Positions 25,967 to 35,243 of a stretch of 64,000 nt of DNA are shown here, piece by piece. The first letter of the stretch is position 1; every line of letters starts with the position of its first letter. The stretch spans positions 248,001 to 312,000 of the forward strand of contig NZ_KB731326.1 in the NCBI RefSeq assembly GCF_000353285.1, read 5' to 3'. The translations under genes and the position numbers were made by a program. The DNA comes from Leptolyngbya boryana PCC 6306 (GTDB lineage: Bacteria; Cyanobacteriota; Cyanobacteriia; Leptolyngbyales; Leptolyngbyaceae). A model generated the notes under the pieces. That model was not told where the DNA came from. It saw nothing but the letters and a program-made list of their open reading frames with translations, and did no database searches.

Positions 25967-27886
25967 TCAGCGTTTCAACAGCCTCAACCCACTCAGGGTC
26001 ACTAGCACAGTCGATCCCTCGTGTCCAACCACTCCAAGTGGCAAGGTAATCTGGCTGACAAAATTAGCAATGAGCAACAGCACAATGAAGCCTAGTGCAA
26101 AGACAATGTTTTGCTTTACGACTTGTTGAGAGCGTCGCCCTAACCGGATCGCATTCACTAGCCGCTCCAGCCGATCTGCCATCAGTACAATGTCTGCGGT
26201 TTCCAGCGCCACATCACTTCCAGCCGTTCCCATCGCGATGCCAACGGAGGCTTGTGCCAGCGCAGGGGCATCATTGATCCCATCTCCTACCATTGCAACC
26301 GTGTGATATTGCCGTTGTAATGATCGCACCACATCGACTTTGTGTTCTGGCAATAGTTCTGAGTACACCTGCTCGATTCCAAGTTCACGAGCAATGCTGC
26401 GAGCCGTGCGTTCATTATCGCCAGTTAGCATGACGATTTCTCCAATGCCTAATTGTTTCAGTTGACGGATTGTGCTTGCAGCTTCCGGGCGAACCGTATC
26501 GGAGATCGCAATCATGCCTAACGGTTTTCCAGCATAAGCCGCCCAAACCACAGTTTTTCCAGTTTCTTCAAAGTGTTGGGCGGATGCAGTCAAAGTATTT
26601 GCCCAACTGTTCACTTGACTACAAACAAACGCGGCTTTACCAACGATCGCCAGTTGTCCATTAATTTCTCCGGTAATTCCTTGTCCTGCATGAGCCTGAA
26701 CATTGGTTGCTGACCGCCATTCAATTTGTTGTTGCTGAGCAAATTTTACGATCGCTGCCCCGATTGGATGCTCGGATAAGCTTTCTAAACTCGCTGCAAC
26801 TTGCAGCAATTGCTGTTCAGACTGGGACGCAGCCATGATTTGAACCACTTCGGGGTTTCCCGTGGTGAGCGTTCCGGTTTTGTCGAATGCGATCGCTCTC
26901 ACTCGTCCGATCTGTTCTAACTGAGCACCATTCTTGAATAGAATCCCTTGCCTTGCACCGTTCGCAATTCCAGAAAGCAAAGTTGGCATGATTGCTGCCA
27001 TCAATGCACAGGGAGAAGCAACGACGAGAAAAATTAAGGCACGGTAAATTGTGGTTTCCCAACTCCAACCCCAGAGGAAAGGCGGAACGATCATAAGTAA
27101 GATGCCGACGATGACAATCACCTTGGCATAGCTGCGCTCGAATCGCTCGATAAATTGTTGCGAGGGTGGTGCTTCCATTTGGGCTTGCTCAACCAATCGA
27201 ATGACGCGCTGAATTAAACTACTTTCCGGCGGTTGATGAATTTTGAGTTTTAATGCACCGTTGCCGTTAATCGTGCCCGCAAAGACTTCATCGCCGATCG
27301 TTTTCTCTACAGGCATCGATTCCCCAGTAATCGGCGCTTGATTGAGGCTGCTAAATCCTTCAATGACCAAGCCATCGGTTGGAACCAGTTCGCCGGGTCT
27401 AACGATCACTTTGTCGCCAATTTGCAAATCTGCGACCGCAACTTCTTTTTCTTGTCCATTGCGCCAGACCCTTGCCGTATCCGAAGTCAAACTCATCAAG
27501 CCTCGGATGCTGCGTTCGGTGCGCTGCATCGCATACCCTTCTAAGGCTCCACTAATGGCAAAGATCAAGATGAGAATCGCGCCATCGACAATGAAATCAT
27601 ATTCTCGTCGCCATAATCCCAATGCTGCGGCTCCTAGCGCCGCCACAATCATCAAGAGATCAACATCGAGTTCTTTTTCTTCAAACAGGGTGGTTAACCC
27701 TTCGCGGGCGCTTTCGTAGCCGCCAATCACGTAAGCGGCAGGCAGAATCAGCAACGCCAGTCCCAGCCAGCCCGATTGCAAAGTGATCCAGCCCAAGAAG
27801 ACCAGAATGCCGCACACGATCGCGGCAACTGCGTCAGGATGCTCTTTCAGGAGTGCAGGAAAGCGAGAAACAGTAAGGGAAGACAT
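25967..27886 (-). CDS. coaT: CoaT cobalt-exporting P1B-type ATPase
   Basis: A 639-residue P-type ATPase. It lacks an N-terminal metal domain. The transmembrane motif is SPC (VVASPCALMAAIMP, about residue 290), phosphorylation DKTGTLT near 335, hinge [20 protein letters not shown], and the last helix carries HEGSTVLVTLSGLRLL. SPC with HEGS/GT marks the P1B-4 class, which moves cobalt and sometimes zinc or iron. It diverges from coaR across a MerR-type promoter, as in the known Synechocystis coaR/coaT pair. It should export cobalt from the cytoplasm. Confidence 0.93.
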   Translation of the reverse strand: MSSLTVSRFPALLKEHPDAVAAIVCGILVFLGWITLQSGWLGLALLILPAAYVIGGYESAREGLTTLFEEKELDVDLLMIVAALGAAALGLWRREYDFIVDGAILILIFAISGALEGYAMQRTERSIRGLMSLTSDTARVWRNGQEKEVAVADLQIGDKVIVRPGELVPTDGLVIEGFSSLNQAPITGESMPVEKTIGDEVFAGTINGNGALKLKIHQPPESSLIQRVIRLVEQAQMEAPPSQQFIERFERSYAKVIVIVGILLMIVPPFLWGWSWETTIYRALIFLVVASPCALMAAIMPTLLSGIANGARQGILFKNGAQLEQIGRVRAIAFDKTGTLTTGNPEVVQIMAASQSEQQLLQVAASLESLSEHPIGAAIVKFAQQQQIEWRSATNVQAHAGQGITGEINGQLAIVGKAAFVCSQVNSWANTLTASAQHFEETGKTVVWAAYAGKPLGMIAISDTVRPEAASTIRQLKQLGIGEIVMLTGDNERTARSIARELGIEQVYSELLPEHKVDVVRSLQRQYHTVAMVGDGINDAPALAQASVGIAMGTAGSDVALETADIVLMADRLERLVNAIRLGRRSQQVVKQNIVFALGFIVLLLIANFVSQITLPLGVVGHEGSTVLVTLSGLRLLKR

Positions 27887-27917
27887 GGGTAAGCGGTAGA
27901 GACAACATCACGCTTTC

Positions 27918-27950
27918 ATGCTAAACCTTGACATTAGTGTTAATGTCAAG
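27918..27950 (-). promoter_or_regulatory. CoaR-controlled coaT promoter
   Basis: The perfect inverted repeat CTTGACATTA (27927-27936) / TAATGTCAAG (27941-27950) has a 4-bp centre. On the minus strand the -35 TTGACA and the -10 TAGCAT (27918-27923) are 20 bp apart with the dyad between them, the arrangement expected for activation by a MerR-type protein. It lies in the 85-bp gap between coaT and coaR. Confidence 0.85.
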
Positions 27951-27971
27951 CTTCGGGATTAGAATAAACGG

Positions 27972-29078
27972 ATGAAAATGCGAAATTTGACGATTAAAGA
28001 ATTAACCGAAGCCGTCGGGGGTGGCATTACGCCGCGAATGGTGCGGCACTATCACACCCTCGGATTGCTGCCGCAGCCGGAGCGCTCCGCGAGTAACTAT
28101 CGTCTTTATCGCGATCGCGATGTGCAGCAATTAAAACAAATCGTTGCGCTCAAACAGCAAGGATTTCAGCTTGCTCACATTCAGCAGTTGCTCCAGAGCC
28201 AAATGGACACTGAGCAAACGATCGCTGCCCAACTGCAACAGCAGTATCAAACGATCGTGCAGCAGTTAGCGCGATTACGCCAGACCGCAGCAGCATTAGA
28301 GAGTGTATTGGGGCGCGATCAGGATTGTCAAACGATTCAAGCCGAAGCTCTTGCCCAACTGCGATTATTAGACGCTGAAAATCAAAGCGGATTTGGAACT
28401 CTGGATCAACTGTGGCATCGCTTAGATAGCGAAACGACAACGCACCCTGAAGCTTTTGGAGAATCCTTACAGCGGTTACTGCCTGATTTGTCTGATCGCT
28501 CTGAAATTGAGGTAGATTTACTCTCGAAACTGGTTCTAGCTTGCGGTGATGTTAGCTTGGTGCAGTTTGTTCGGCGGAGCCGAGATGCGATCGCTGCCGC
28601 TCGTGATGCCCTCAAAGCTGGATGTACGATCGTCGGCGATATCTTACCTGTTGTTTCTGCTCTCGATCAAACTCGTCTCGCACATCTGAACTGTTCGGTT
28701 GAGACGTTGATTGCTGATTTACATATCAATAGTGCCGCAGAAGCAGAACAAGCATTTTGGAACAACGAGCATTGGAAAGATTGCTTACAGCACCTTCCAA
28801 AAGGCTGCATCTTAGTAGTTGGCTACGCGCCTTCAGTGTTGATGTCAGTTTGCACTTTGATTGAACAGGGACAAATTCAGCCTGCATTAGTCATTGGAAT
28901 GCCGATTGGGTTTAGTCACGCACCTGCGGCTAAGCGACGGCTGATGAAAACAAGCGTTCCTTATATTACGATCGAAGGAACATCAGGCGGCGGTCTGTTA
29001 GCAGCCGTGGCATTGAATGCGCTTGTGGAGTCTCTGCTTGAGAAGCCAGATTGTCACTGTTACTTGTCCTCACGGTAA
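27972..29078 (+). CDS. coaR: CoaR cobalt-responsive MerR/CobH-like regulator
   Basis: A 368-residue regulator. Residues 1-75 are a MerR HTH (TIKELTEAVGGGITPRMVRHYH), then a coiled coil. The C-terminal 200 residues resemble precorrin-8 methylmutase (CobH): FWNNEHWKDCL, GYAPSVLMSVCTLIEQGQ, PALVIGMPIGFSHAPAAKRRL and EGTSGGGLLAAVALNAL. The protein ends in Cys361-His362-Cys363, the motif needed for cobalt sensing in Synechocystis CoaR. It should activate coaT through the divergent promoter. A HIP1 site lies inside the gene. Confidence 0.95.
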   Translation: MKMRNLTIKELTEAVGGGITPRMVRHYHTLGLLPQPERSASNYRLYRDRDVQQLKQIVALKQQGFQLAHIQQLLQSQMDTEQTIAAQLQQQYQTIVQQLARLRQTAAALESVLGRDQDCQTIQAEALAQLRLLDAENQSGFGTLDQLWHRLDSETTTHPEAFGESLQRLLPDLSDRSEIEVDLLSKLVLACGDVSLVQFVRRSRDAIAAARDALKAGCTIVGDILPVVSALDQTRLAHLNCSVETLIADLHINSAAEAEQAFWNNEHWKDCLQHLPKGCILVVGYAPSVLMSVCTLIEQGQIQPALVIGMPIGFSHAPAAKRRLMKTSVPYITIEGTSGGGLLAAVALNALVESLLEKPDCHCYLSSR

Positions 29079-29190
29079 AGAAAGCCAATCTTTTCAACTT
29101 CTACTCACAACCATTACTTAGGCCACTGAGCCAGCTATCGTTGATATAGCGATCGCAAACCCTTCTGATCTTCTTTTAGGAAAATCCTTC

Positions 29191-29847
29191 ATGAGCGAAT
29201 CTGAAGTTCGTCAGCAGTATGATCAAATCGCAGCTAGCTATGATCAGCGCTGGAGCAAATACGTCACAGATACACTATCCTTTCTCAAAACTTGGGCAGA
29301 GATTCCACCACAGGCAAACGTACTAGATGTCGCCTGTGGGACTGGCAAATTTGAACAAATGGTCTTAGCAGAAAACCCTAGGCAGAAAGTTACTGGTGTG
29401 GACATATCGGAGAATATGCTAGCGATCGCTCAACAAAATTGCAGTGTTTATCCAAATGCTTCATTTCATTCTGCATCCGTATTGGCATTACCATTTTCAG
29501 ATTGTCATTTTGACGTGATTGTTTCTGACAGTGCATTCCACTATTTCGATCAACCACAGGCAGCCCTCATCGAGATAAAACGAGTTCTTAACCTTGATGG
29601 AAAGGTTGTGATTCTAGATTGGTGTAAAGATTATTTCTTGTGTCGAATCTGTGATATTTTACTCAAGATTTTTGATCCTGCTCATCGTCAATGCTATACA
29701 CAGAAGGAATTGCATAATTTACTGACTGATGCAGGCTTCAAAATTCACCATGCAAGAAAAGTTCGATTTGGAGTTGTCTGGGGATTGATGGTTGTCACTG
29801 CGATAGTTGAGCGCAGTGAGATGAAACTAGAAGAGAGACTACCTTAA
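29191..29847 (+). CDS. Class I SAM-dependent methyltransferase
   Basis: A 218-residue methyltransferase. Motif I is VLDVACGTGKFEQ, with acidic loop TGVDISENML and FDVIVSDSAFHYF typical of the UbiE/methyltransf_11 group. It lies alone between coaR and the copper operon, with AGGA 17 nt before the ATG. It lacks the conserved Cys layout of ArsM, so I do not call it an arsenite methyltransferase. The substrate is unknown. Confidence 0.75.
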   Translation: MSESEVRQQYDQIAASYDQRWSKYVTDTLSFLKTWAEIPPQANVLDVACGTGKFEQMVLAENPRQKVTGVDISENMLAIAQQNCSVYPNASFHSASVLALPFSDCHFDVIVSDSAFHYFDQPQAALIEIKRVLNLDGKVVILDWCKDYFLCRICDILLKIFDPAHRQCYTQKELHNLLTDAGFKIHHARKVRFGVVWGLMVVTAIVERSEMKLEERLP

Positions 29848-29893
29848 GTTTCAATCTTTAAGCTCAGAAGGTTGATGCTTGGCAAACTGGTGA

Positions 29894-30307
29894 TTATCCT
29901 TGCTCAATGATGGGGCAAATGATTGCTGTAGAGTTCTCAGATAAGACATCTTCTTCGGCAAGGAGTCGTTTCAATTCCTGCTTGAGAATTTGCAGTTGCT
30001 GAATTTGTCGATCGATATCTATAAGCTTATCTCTCAGCGTCTCTTGTACATGATCACAAGGTAAATCACCTTGGTCGTGAATATTCAAGAACTCCCGAAT
30101 TTCTGACAAACTCATCCCCAAGTTTTGGGCACGCTTGATGAAATTTAATCGGGCAAACACGTCTGCATTGAACAATCGATAACCACCCTCAGTTCTACCT
30201 GCCGTCTTCAGTAACCCTAGCTCCTCATAGTAGCGAATCGTTTTAATCGGGATACCGCTTTCTTTAGCGACAGAACCAATCAATCTCGGCTCCTCCTGAA
30301 CAATCAT
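29894..30307 (-). CDS. MerR-family copper/soft-metal regulator
   Basis: A 137-residue MerR protein. The HTH RLIGSVAKESGIPIKTIRYYEELGLL is followed by a dimer helix; the ligand candidates are Cys84 (LPCDHV) and Cys131 (IICPIIEQ). Last gene of the chaperone-copA-cupredoxin-merR operon, 2 bp after the cupredoxin stop. It probably activates the operon through the 20-bp-spacer promoter at 33459-33490 and may act at 36782. Copper is the likely signal from context. Confidence 0.82.
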   Translation of the reverse strand: MIVQEEPRLIGSVAKESGIPIKTIRYYEELGLLKTAGRTEGGYRLFNADVFARLNFIKRAQNLGMSLSEIREFLNIHDQGDLPCDHVQETLRDKLIDIDRQIQQLQILKQELKRLLAEEDVLSENSTAIICPIIEQG

Positions 30308-30309
30308 GT

Positions 30310-30882
30310 TTATCCCCTTTGTGAAACTAGATTTTGAGTTGTTTCTACTGAATGATCTGTTGCTTGCACCTCAATCACACCTCTAAACATATTCATGCCA
30401 CAAGTGAATTGATACTCTCCAGGTTGAGTTGGCGTAAACTCGATCTCTGTGACTTGATTCAGGGGCAAGTCTTTGGCAATGTGAAAGTCAGGGATTCGCA
30501 CGGCTTCAAGACAGCTAGAGGGATCACGTCGATCGAAGCTCAATCGTACAGGTTGCCCTACCGTAACAACGACTCGATTAGGCTCGTAGCCGCCATCAAC
30601 GGTAATCGTTGCTTCTTGCATTCCTTGATTGCTGTCCGCTTTACGCGACTTAGATTTACTGAACAAAAACCACCACAGTTCAACTCCAATAAGCCCGATA
30701 CCGCCTGCCGTGACAGCACCTTTCAACCAATTTGGTTGATCAATCCGGCGGAAGCTCGTTGTTTGTTCAGTTCCAGACGGTTGCATTTCGTCATGCGGCA
30801 TTTGTGCGATTGATGCACCAGAAACACCCAGCATCAGTCCAAATCCCGCTAAACTTCCAATCATCCAATGTTTTTGGATCAT
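30310..30882 (-). CDS. Membrane-anchored cupredoxin-domain protein
   Basis: A 190-residue protein with an N-terminal signal or helix (SLAGFGLMLGVSGASIAQ), a second membrane segment (AVTAGGIGLIGVELWWFLF) and a C-terminal cupredoxin fold at about 88-175. Copper-ligand candidates are Cys in SSCLEAVRIPDFHIAK with its His, and the terminal Cys-Met cluster FTCGMNMFRG. It is encoded 9 bp downstream of copA in the same operon. Likely role: bind or deliver copper at the membrane. Confidence 0.8.
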   Translation of the reverse strand: MIQKHWMIGSLAGFGLMLGVSGASIAQMPHDEMQPSGTEQTTSFRRIDQPNWLKGAVTAGGIGLIGVELWWFLFSKSKSRKADSNQGMQEATITVDGGYEPNRVVVTVGQPVRLSFDRRDPSSCLEAVRIPDFHIAKDLPLNQVTEIEFTPTQPGEYQFTCGMNMFRGVIEVQATDHSVETTQNLVSQRG

Positions 30883-30891
30883 GATTCCTCC

Positions 30892-33198
30892 TTATGCTGT
30901 TGCTCTCGGTTTGAAGTTTCGCAGACGCAGTGCATTCGTCAGCACAGAGACGGAACTGAGCGCCATTGCACCACCTGCAATGATGGGATTCAGCAACCAG
31001 CCAAAGATCGGGAAGAGAATACCAGCCGCGATCGGAATGCCGACTGTGTTGTAGATAAATGCAAAGAACAGATTTTGCCGAATGTTGCGAATGGTAGCGC
31101 GGCTTAGTTGAATCGCGGTCACGATGCTTTGCAGATCCCCAGAAATCAGCGTGATGTCACTTGCCGCGATCGCCACATCGGTTCCAGTTCCGATCGCAAT
31201 TCCGACATCTGCTTGAGCCAATGCAGGTGCATCATTAATTCCATCTCCGACCATTGCGACAATTTTTGATTTTGCGTGTCGTCGTGACTTTGTTTGAGTC
31301 GTCGATTGCTTGCCGATTTGACCACTTTGGATCGCTGAAATTACAGCGGCTTTTTGGTCGGGTCGAACTTCAGCAATCACGGTTTGAATTCCAACTTCTT
31401 GAGCGATCGCGTTTGCAGTCTGTTGGTTATCTCCAGTAAGCATCACGACTTCAAGCCCTAATCGTTGTAGAGCGCGGACTGCCTGAGCCGAGGACGGTTT
31501 AAGCGCGTCAGAGATGCCCATTAAGCCTTGAAGTTGGTGATCGATCACAATTAGAATCACTGTTTTACCCAATGACTCTAATCGGGCTTTTTCCGCTTGC
31601 ACTAGAGTGGTATCAATTCCTAATTCATTTAGCCAGCGTTGTGTGCCGATTTGAACTAGGTGGTTATTTACTTTCCCTTCAACACCACTTCCAGCAACCG
31701 CTTCAAAATTCTGAGCCGTTTCTAAGGTGACTTCTTGGGACTGAGCGTATCGAACAACTGCTTCAGCTAAAGGATGCTCAGAATTGCGCTCGACTGATGC
31801 CGCCAACTTTAATAGCTTCAGTTCATTTGCAGTTCCAACTGTGGGAATAAAGTCGGTGACTGTGGGCTTGCCTTCGGTCAGGGTTCCAGTTTTATCGAGC
31901 ACGATCGTTTCAATCTGATGTGCCAGTTCTAAGCTTTCGGCTCCTTTGATCAAGATGCCGTTCTCTGCACCTTTGCCAGTGCCAACCATCACCGAAGTCG
32001 GAGTGGCAAGTCCTAATGCACAGGGGCAAGCAATGATTAATACGCCAACAGTGGTAATAAGAGCAAGCGTCACGTTACCCATCACGTTAAACCAGATCAG
32101 GAAGGTTGCGATCGCAATAGCAATCACTACCGGAACAAACCATCCAGTAACTTGATCGGCTAGTCGCTGAATCGGCGCTTTTGACCCCTGTGCTTGTTGT
32201 ACAAGTTGAACAATCTGAGCGAGAACCGTATCTTTCCCCACGCGAGTCGCTCGAAATCTGAAGCTTCCCGTTTTGTTGATTGTGGCTCCAATCACTTCAT
32301 CACCGGGTTGCTTTTTCGTCGGGACGCTTTCACCTGTCACCATCGATTCATCGATCTGCGAACTGCCCTCGACAACTTCACCATCAACCGGAATTTTCTC
32401 ACCCGGACGCACGATCACAATGTCACCAATGCGGACATCTTGAATCGGAACTTCAAGTTCCTGTCCATTCCGAATGATCCGAGCATCTCGCGCCTGCAAT
32501 CCAATCAGCTTGCGAATCGCATCAGAAGTTTGCCCCCGCGCCCGCATTTCGAGCAACCGACCGAGCAAAATCAGCGTGATGATCACATTCGCTGCTTCAT
32601 AGTAAACATCCGGGTTCAGTCCTTGCGACAGAAAAAAGTTCGGAATCAGCGTTGCGATCAGCGAATATAGGTAAGCGGCTCCCGTACCGAGCGCCACTAA
32701 CGTATCCATCGTTGCCGTATGACGCTTTAAGGCTTTCCAAGCATTGACGAAGAACTCTCGTCCCGCCCAAAACAAAATCGGAGTGGAGAGAATCAATTGC
32801 AACCAAGGATTGTGCAGCCATGCGGGAATGAATGGAATCGGCAATCCTAACATCATCGGTAATGATCCAATGACCAAAACAGCGCTGATGATGCCTGCAA
32901 CAATCACTTTTGTTCTGAGATGCCGAAATTCTCGCAATCGGGCGGTTTTTTCAGCCTCGGTTTCATCCGTGATGAATTCTTGGTCTTGTAAGGAATAGGA
33001 ACTGTATCCAGCATCGACGATCGCGCTTTGAATCTGCTCTAGATTCGTGCGCTTGGGATCATATTGCAGCGTGGCTTGTTCGGCTCCAAAGTTGACGCTA
33101 ACATCCGCCACACCGGGAACTGATCGAATCGCATCTTCGACACTGCGGGCACAGGATGCACAACTCATGCCCTGCAATTTGAGCGTATTGGTTTCCAT
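30892..33198 (-). CDS. copA: Copper-exporting P1B-1 ATPase
   Basis: A 768-residue P-type ATPase. The N-terminal HMA domain has GMSCASC (Cys13, Cys16). The membrane motif is CPC ([15 protein letters not shown], about residue 391), phosphorylation site DKTGTLTEG near 436, and [20 protein letters not shown]. The last helices contain [11 protein letters not shown] and [16 protein letters not shown], typical of copper(I) pumps such as CopA, PacS and CtaA. It is encoded between an Atx1-like chaperone and a cupredoxin. Export versus thylakoid import cannot be told by sequence; the resistance operon favours export. Confidence 0.93.
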   Translation of the reverse strand: METNTLKLQGMSCASCARSVEDAIRSVPGVADVSVNFGAEQATLQYDPKRTNLEQIQSAIVDAGYSSYSLQDQEFITDETEAEKTARLREFRHLRTKVIVAGIISAVLVIGSLPMMLGLPIPFIPAWLHNPWLQLILSTPILFWAGREFFVNAWKALKRHTATMDTLVALGTGAAYLYSLIATLIPNFFLSQGLNPDVYYEAANVIITLILLGRLLEMRARGQTSDAIRKLIGLQARDARIIRNGQELEVPIQDVRIGDIVIVRPGEKIPVDGEVVEGSSQIDESMVTGESVPTKKQPGDEVIGATINKTGSFRFRATRVGKDTVLAQIVQLVQQAQGSKAPIQRLADQVTGWFVPVVIAIAIATFLIWFNVMGNVTLALITTVGVLIIACPCALGLATPTSVMVGTGKGAENGILIKGAESLELAHQIETIVLDKTGTLTEGKPTVTDFIPTVGTANELKLLKLAASVERNSEHPLAEAVVRYAQSQEVTLETAQNFEAVAGSGVEGKVNNHLVQIGTQRWLNELGIDTTLVQAEKARLESLGKTVILIVIDHQLQGLMGISDALKPSSAQAVRALQRLGLEVVMLTGDNQQTANAIAQEVGIQTVIAEVRPDQKAAVISAIQSGQIGKQSTTQTKSRRHAKSKIVAMVGDGINDAPALAQADVGIAIGTGTDVAIAASDITLISGDLQSIVTAIQLSRATIRNIRQNLFFAFIYNTVGIPIAAGILFPIFGWLLNPIIAGGAMALSSVSVLTNALRLRNFKPRATA

Positions 33199-33224
33199 GA
33201 TTTAAGAAGAAACGAGAAATGAAC

Positions 33225-33419
33225 CTACGCGACGGTATAGCCTACATTTGTTACCGCTTCTTTAACGCGGTTTTCTGAAGCTTGGGTTTCAACGTTGACT
33301 TGCTTAGTTTTCGGGTCAGCGCTCACGGTTGCAGTGGGATCGATCGCTTTAATTGCACTGGTAATCGTTTCACTGCAAGCAGAACAAGCCATATTCGGGA
33401 CGGTAAATTGAAGGGACAT
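33225..33419 (-). CDS. Atx1/CopZ-like copper chaperone
   Basis: A 64-residue HMA-domain protein. The metal site MACSAC (Cys12 and Cys15) sits in the first loop, and the length and closing VKEAVTNVGYTV fit free-standing chaperones. It is the first gene of the operon, 26 bp ahead of copA, and should hand copper(I) to the pump. GGAAG precedes the ATG. Confidence 0.92.
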   Translation of the reverse strand: MSLQFTVPNMACSACSETITSAIKAIDPTATVSADPKTKQVNVETQASENRVKEAVTNVGYTVA

Positions 33420-33458
33420 AATTGAAGCTTCCTTGAAGCGAGAAGTTGAACTGTCTCT

Positions 33459-33490
33459 ATGTTGAACCCTCTAGTAGGCTGGAGAGTCAA
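33459..33490 (-). promoter_or_regulatory. MerR-type promoter of the chaperone-copA operon
   Basis: Minus strand: -35 TTGACT (33485-33490), 20-bp spacer, -10-like CAACAT (33459-33464). The imperfect dyad ACTCTCCAG / CTAGAGGGT fills 33466-33487. The layout matches CueR-type operators of copper-export operons, and the operon's own merR gene is its last member. Confidence 0.75.
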
Positions 33491-33525
33491 GCGGTTGCTT
33501 CAAAATCCCTCCATAGAATGAGAAG

Positions 33526-33554
33526 AGGCTGTCTCCTAATTGAAGAGACAGCCT
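33526..33554. terminator. Hairpin after the Csp gene
   Basis: Perfect 10-bp stem AGGCTGTCTC / GAGACAGCCT with a 9-base loop, 17 bp beyond the stop of the Csp-type gene. The following minus-strand run is T- and C-rich rather than pure T. It also insulates the chaperone-copA promoter next to it. Confidence 0.7.
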
Positions 33555-33570
33555 TGATCGAACCCGTTGA

Positions 33571-33924
33571 TTAAGCCATTGCTGTAGCCATCTGGCGACA
33601 GGATTCAGCACAACGACGACAAGCTTCGGCGCATCGCTTACAGTGGTCATGATCGTGTTTTTCACATTCGGCAGCACAGCGATCGCAAGCTTCAGCACAA
33701 ACGCCACAGAGTTGAGCATGAAGATCAGAATTACGTGCCATAAACCGAGCGCAAATATCGCAAGTGTCGGCACAGTCGCGGCAGGTCTTAATGCACTGCG
33801 CCATCATTTGTACCATATCGCTATCAAGGCAAGCAGTTGCACAGGTTTCGCACTCTCGCAAACAGTCCAGACAAGCTTCGATACAAGCATCGAGTTGAGA
33901 TTGATGAGATTGGGTTGCAGTCAT
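33571..33924 (-). CDS. Csp-type four-helix copper-storage protein (DUF326)
   Basis: A 117-residue protein with about 21 cysteines spaced as CxxxC and CxxC along four amphipathic helices (DACIEACLDCLRECETCATAC, then CAEACRRCAESC). This is the pattern of Csp copper-storage proteins, which bind many copper(I) ions inside a helical bundle. No signal peptide, so it is the cytosolic Csp3 kind. It is separate from the copA operon and has its own terminator. A TTTCAT repeat lies about 140 bp upstream. Confidence 0.9.
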   Translation of the reverse strand: MTATQSHQSQLDACIEACLDCLRECETCATACLDSDMVQMMAQCIKTCRDCADTCDICARFMARNSDLHAQLCGVCAEACDRCAAECEKHDHDHCKRCAEACRRCAESCRQMATAMA

Positions 33925-34064
33925 GATGAAACTCCTAAAATGTAAAGTTCAAAGAACTACGATTTAGTCCTTGGCTTTCACGGTAGGAGGTTACTGATTC
34001 CAGTCGCCTCTAGCGTCTGAAGTACAATTTTCTATAAAAAATCAACACTATTGATGGAATTCCA

Positions 34065-34081
34065 TTTCATGCTGATTTCAT
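34065..34081 (+). promoter_or_regulatory. TTTCAT-N5-TTTCAT direct repeat (site 1)
   Basis: A perfect copy of TTTCAT gctga TTTCAT. The 11-bp period, one helical turn, is typical of OmpR/PhoB-type response-regulator boxes. It lies between csp and the DUF4396/oxidase genes. The same 17 bases recur at 44967, before the response-regulator gene. Confidence 0.7.
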
Positions 34082-34135
34082 TTTCGCCTGGTATGAACTT
34101 AAATAGAATGAAAGAATTCTGATTCAATTAAAACA

Positions 34136-34152
34136 CTTCATACTCATTTCAT
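34136..34152 (+). promoter_or_regulatory. CTTCAT-N5-TTTCAT direct repeat (site 2)
   Basis: One-mismatch copy of the repeat, CTTCAT actca TTTCAT, 96-112 bp before the likely ATG of the DUF4396 gene. It probably serves that gene and the multicopper oxidase. Confidence 0.5.
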
Positions 34153-34247
34153 CTTTTTGTATCAAGATATTAGTTAGCAGTCTTTTGCTCAGTAATAAAA
34201 AATCGTTTTTGCTGCTGAATCTCAATTCTCACCTCAGCAATGTAGAT

Positions 34248-35243
34248 ATGCGCTCTAAACTCGCTTTGTGGATAGTTTTATTCACAGCAACGATTGTAGT
34301 TGTCTTTCTCACTCCCAAACTGGGATCAACTCAAAGCTTACCCAGCCTTCATCGCTTCATTGCTCAATCTCCAACAGATTCCAGTATGCCTGGAATGAAT
34401 ATGCCTGAAATGTCACCCGCGATCGCACCACAGCCTCAAAGCACAATGCTGATCGATCAAGTTTTGCTGGTTTGGTTTAGTCTAAGCGCGATCGCGGTTA
34501 TTTACGTTGCTTGGGATGCCCTTACCCGCAATCCTGAACTCACAATTATGAAGTGGGGATGGATATTAGTGACACTCTACACTGGAATCGTTGGGGCTGC
34601 CCTATACATCTTGTCTTGCCAAGAACCAGCCCCCGGAGAACACGAAGAGTTTGTTAAACCCTTATGGAAGCAAACACTCGGATCAACAATTCACTGTATG
34701 GCGGGAGATGCAACAGGGATTATTGTCGCGGCGGCTATCACAGCAGTTTTAGGACTACCGATGTGGCTGGATGTCATTTCTGAGTATGTCTTTGGCTTTG
34801 CATTTGGGCTATTGATCTTTCAATCCTTGTTTATGAAAGATATGCTCGGTGGTTCGTATCTAAAAGCCGTTCGACGGTCTTTTATTCCTGAATGGCTTTC
34901 GATGAATGCGGTCATGGCAGGCATGATCCCTGTGATGGTAATTCTGATGAGTCGTGATATGCAGGCAATGGAAGCAACATCTCTTCGCTTCTGGGGTGTA
35001 ATGTCACTTGCAACATTAGTTGGTTTGGTGGTCGCTTTTCCGGTCAATATGTGGCTGGTTGCTGTTGGTCTAAAACATGGCATGGGAACCATTAGAGCTT
35101 TGGGTAAAGGCGGTCACAGCCTCACTGCTGAACGACAGCGGATTGCTGCAATTTCTGGTGAACAACTCACATCTAACACCTCTACCAACAACTATCCTGA
35201 CCAAGCATCGCAGCCTGACATCTCTAATACGGAGCGAAAATAA
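34248..35243 (+). CDS. DUF4396 membrane protein
   Basis: A 331-residue protein if the ATG at 34248 is used; a TTG at 34185 would add 21 residues. An N-terminal signal or anchor (LALWIVLFTATIVVVFL) precedes a Met-rich stretch SSMPGMNMPEM that may bind copper. Further membrane helices follow, with AALYILSCQEPAPGEHEEFVKP, STIHCMAGDATGIIVAA and SRDMQAMEATSLRFWGVMS, as in DUF4396 proteins. It is directly followed by the multicopper oxidase, with no gap between stop and start. Function unknown; copper import or sequestration is likely from context. Confidence 0.75.
   Translation: MRSKLALWIVLFTATIVVVFLTPKLGSTQSLPSLHRFIAQSPTDSSMPGMNMPEMSPAIAPQPQSTMLIDQVLLVWFSLSAIAVIYVAWDALTRNPELTIMKWGWILVTLYTGIVGAALYILSCQEPAPGEHEEFVKPLWKQTLGSTIHCMAGDATGIIVAAAITAVLGLPMWLDVISEYVFGFAFGLLIFQSLFMKDMLGGSYLKAVRRSFIPEWLSMNAVMAGMIPVMVILMSRDMQAMEATSLRFWGVMSLATLVGLVVAFPVNMWLVAVGLKHGMGTIRALGKGGHSLTAERQRIAAISGEQLTSNTSTNNYPDQASQPDISNTERK

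Larger units (their letters stand above)
33925..34247. other. Divergent regulatory region between csp and the DUF4396 gene
   Basis: A 323-bp AT-rich region. It contains two TTTCAT-type direct repeats (34065-34081 and 34136-34152) listed separately. No gene is visible in it; a TTG at 34185 could start the DUF4396 gene earlier. Confidence 0.5.

Noticed and set aside
29191-29847. ArsM arsenite methyltransferase
   Set aside because: The methyltransferase fold is present but the conserved Cys layout of ArsM is not; it lies outside the arsenic operons.
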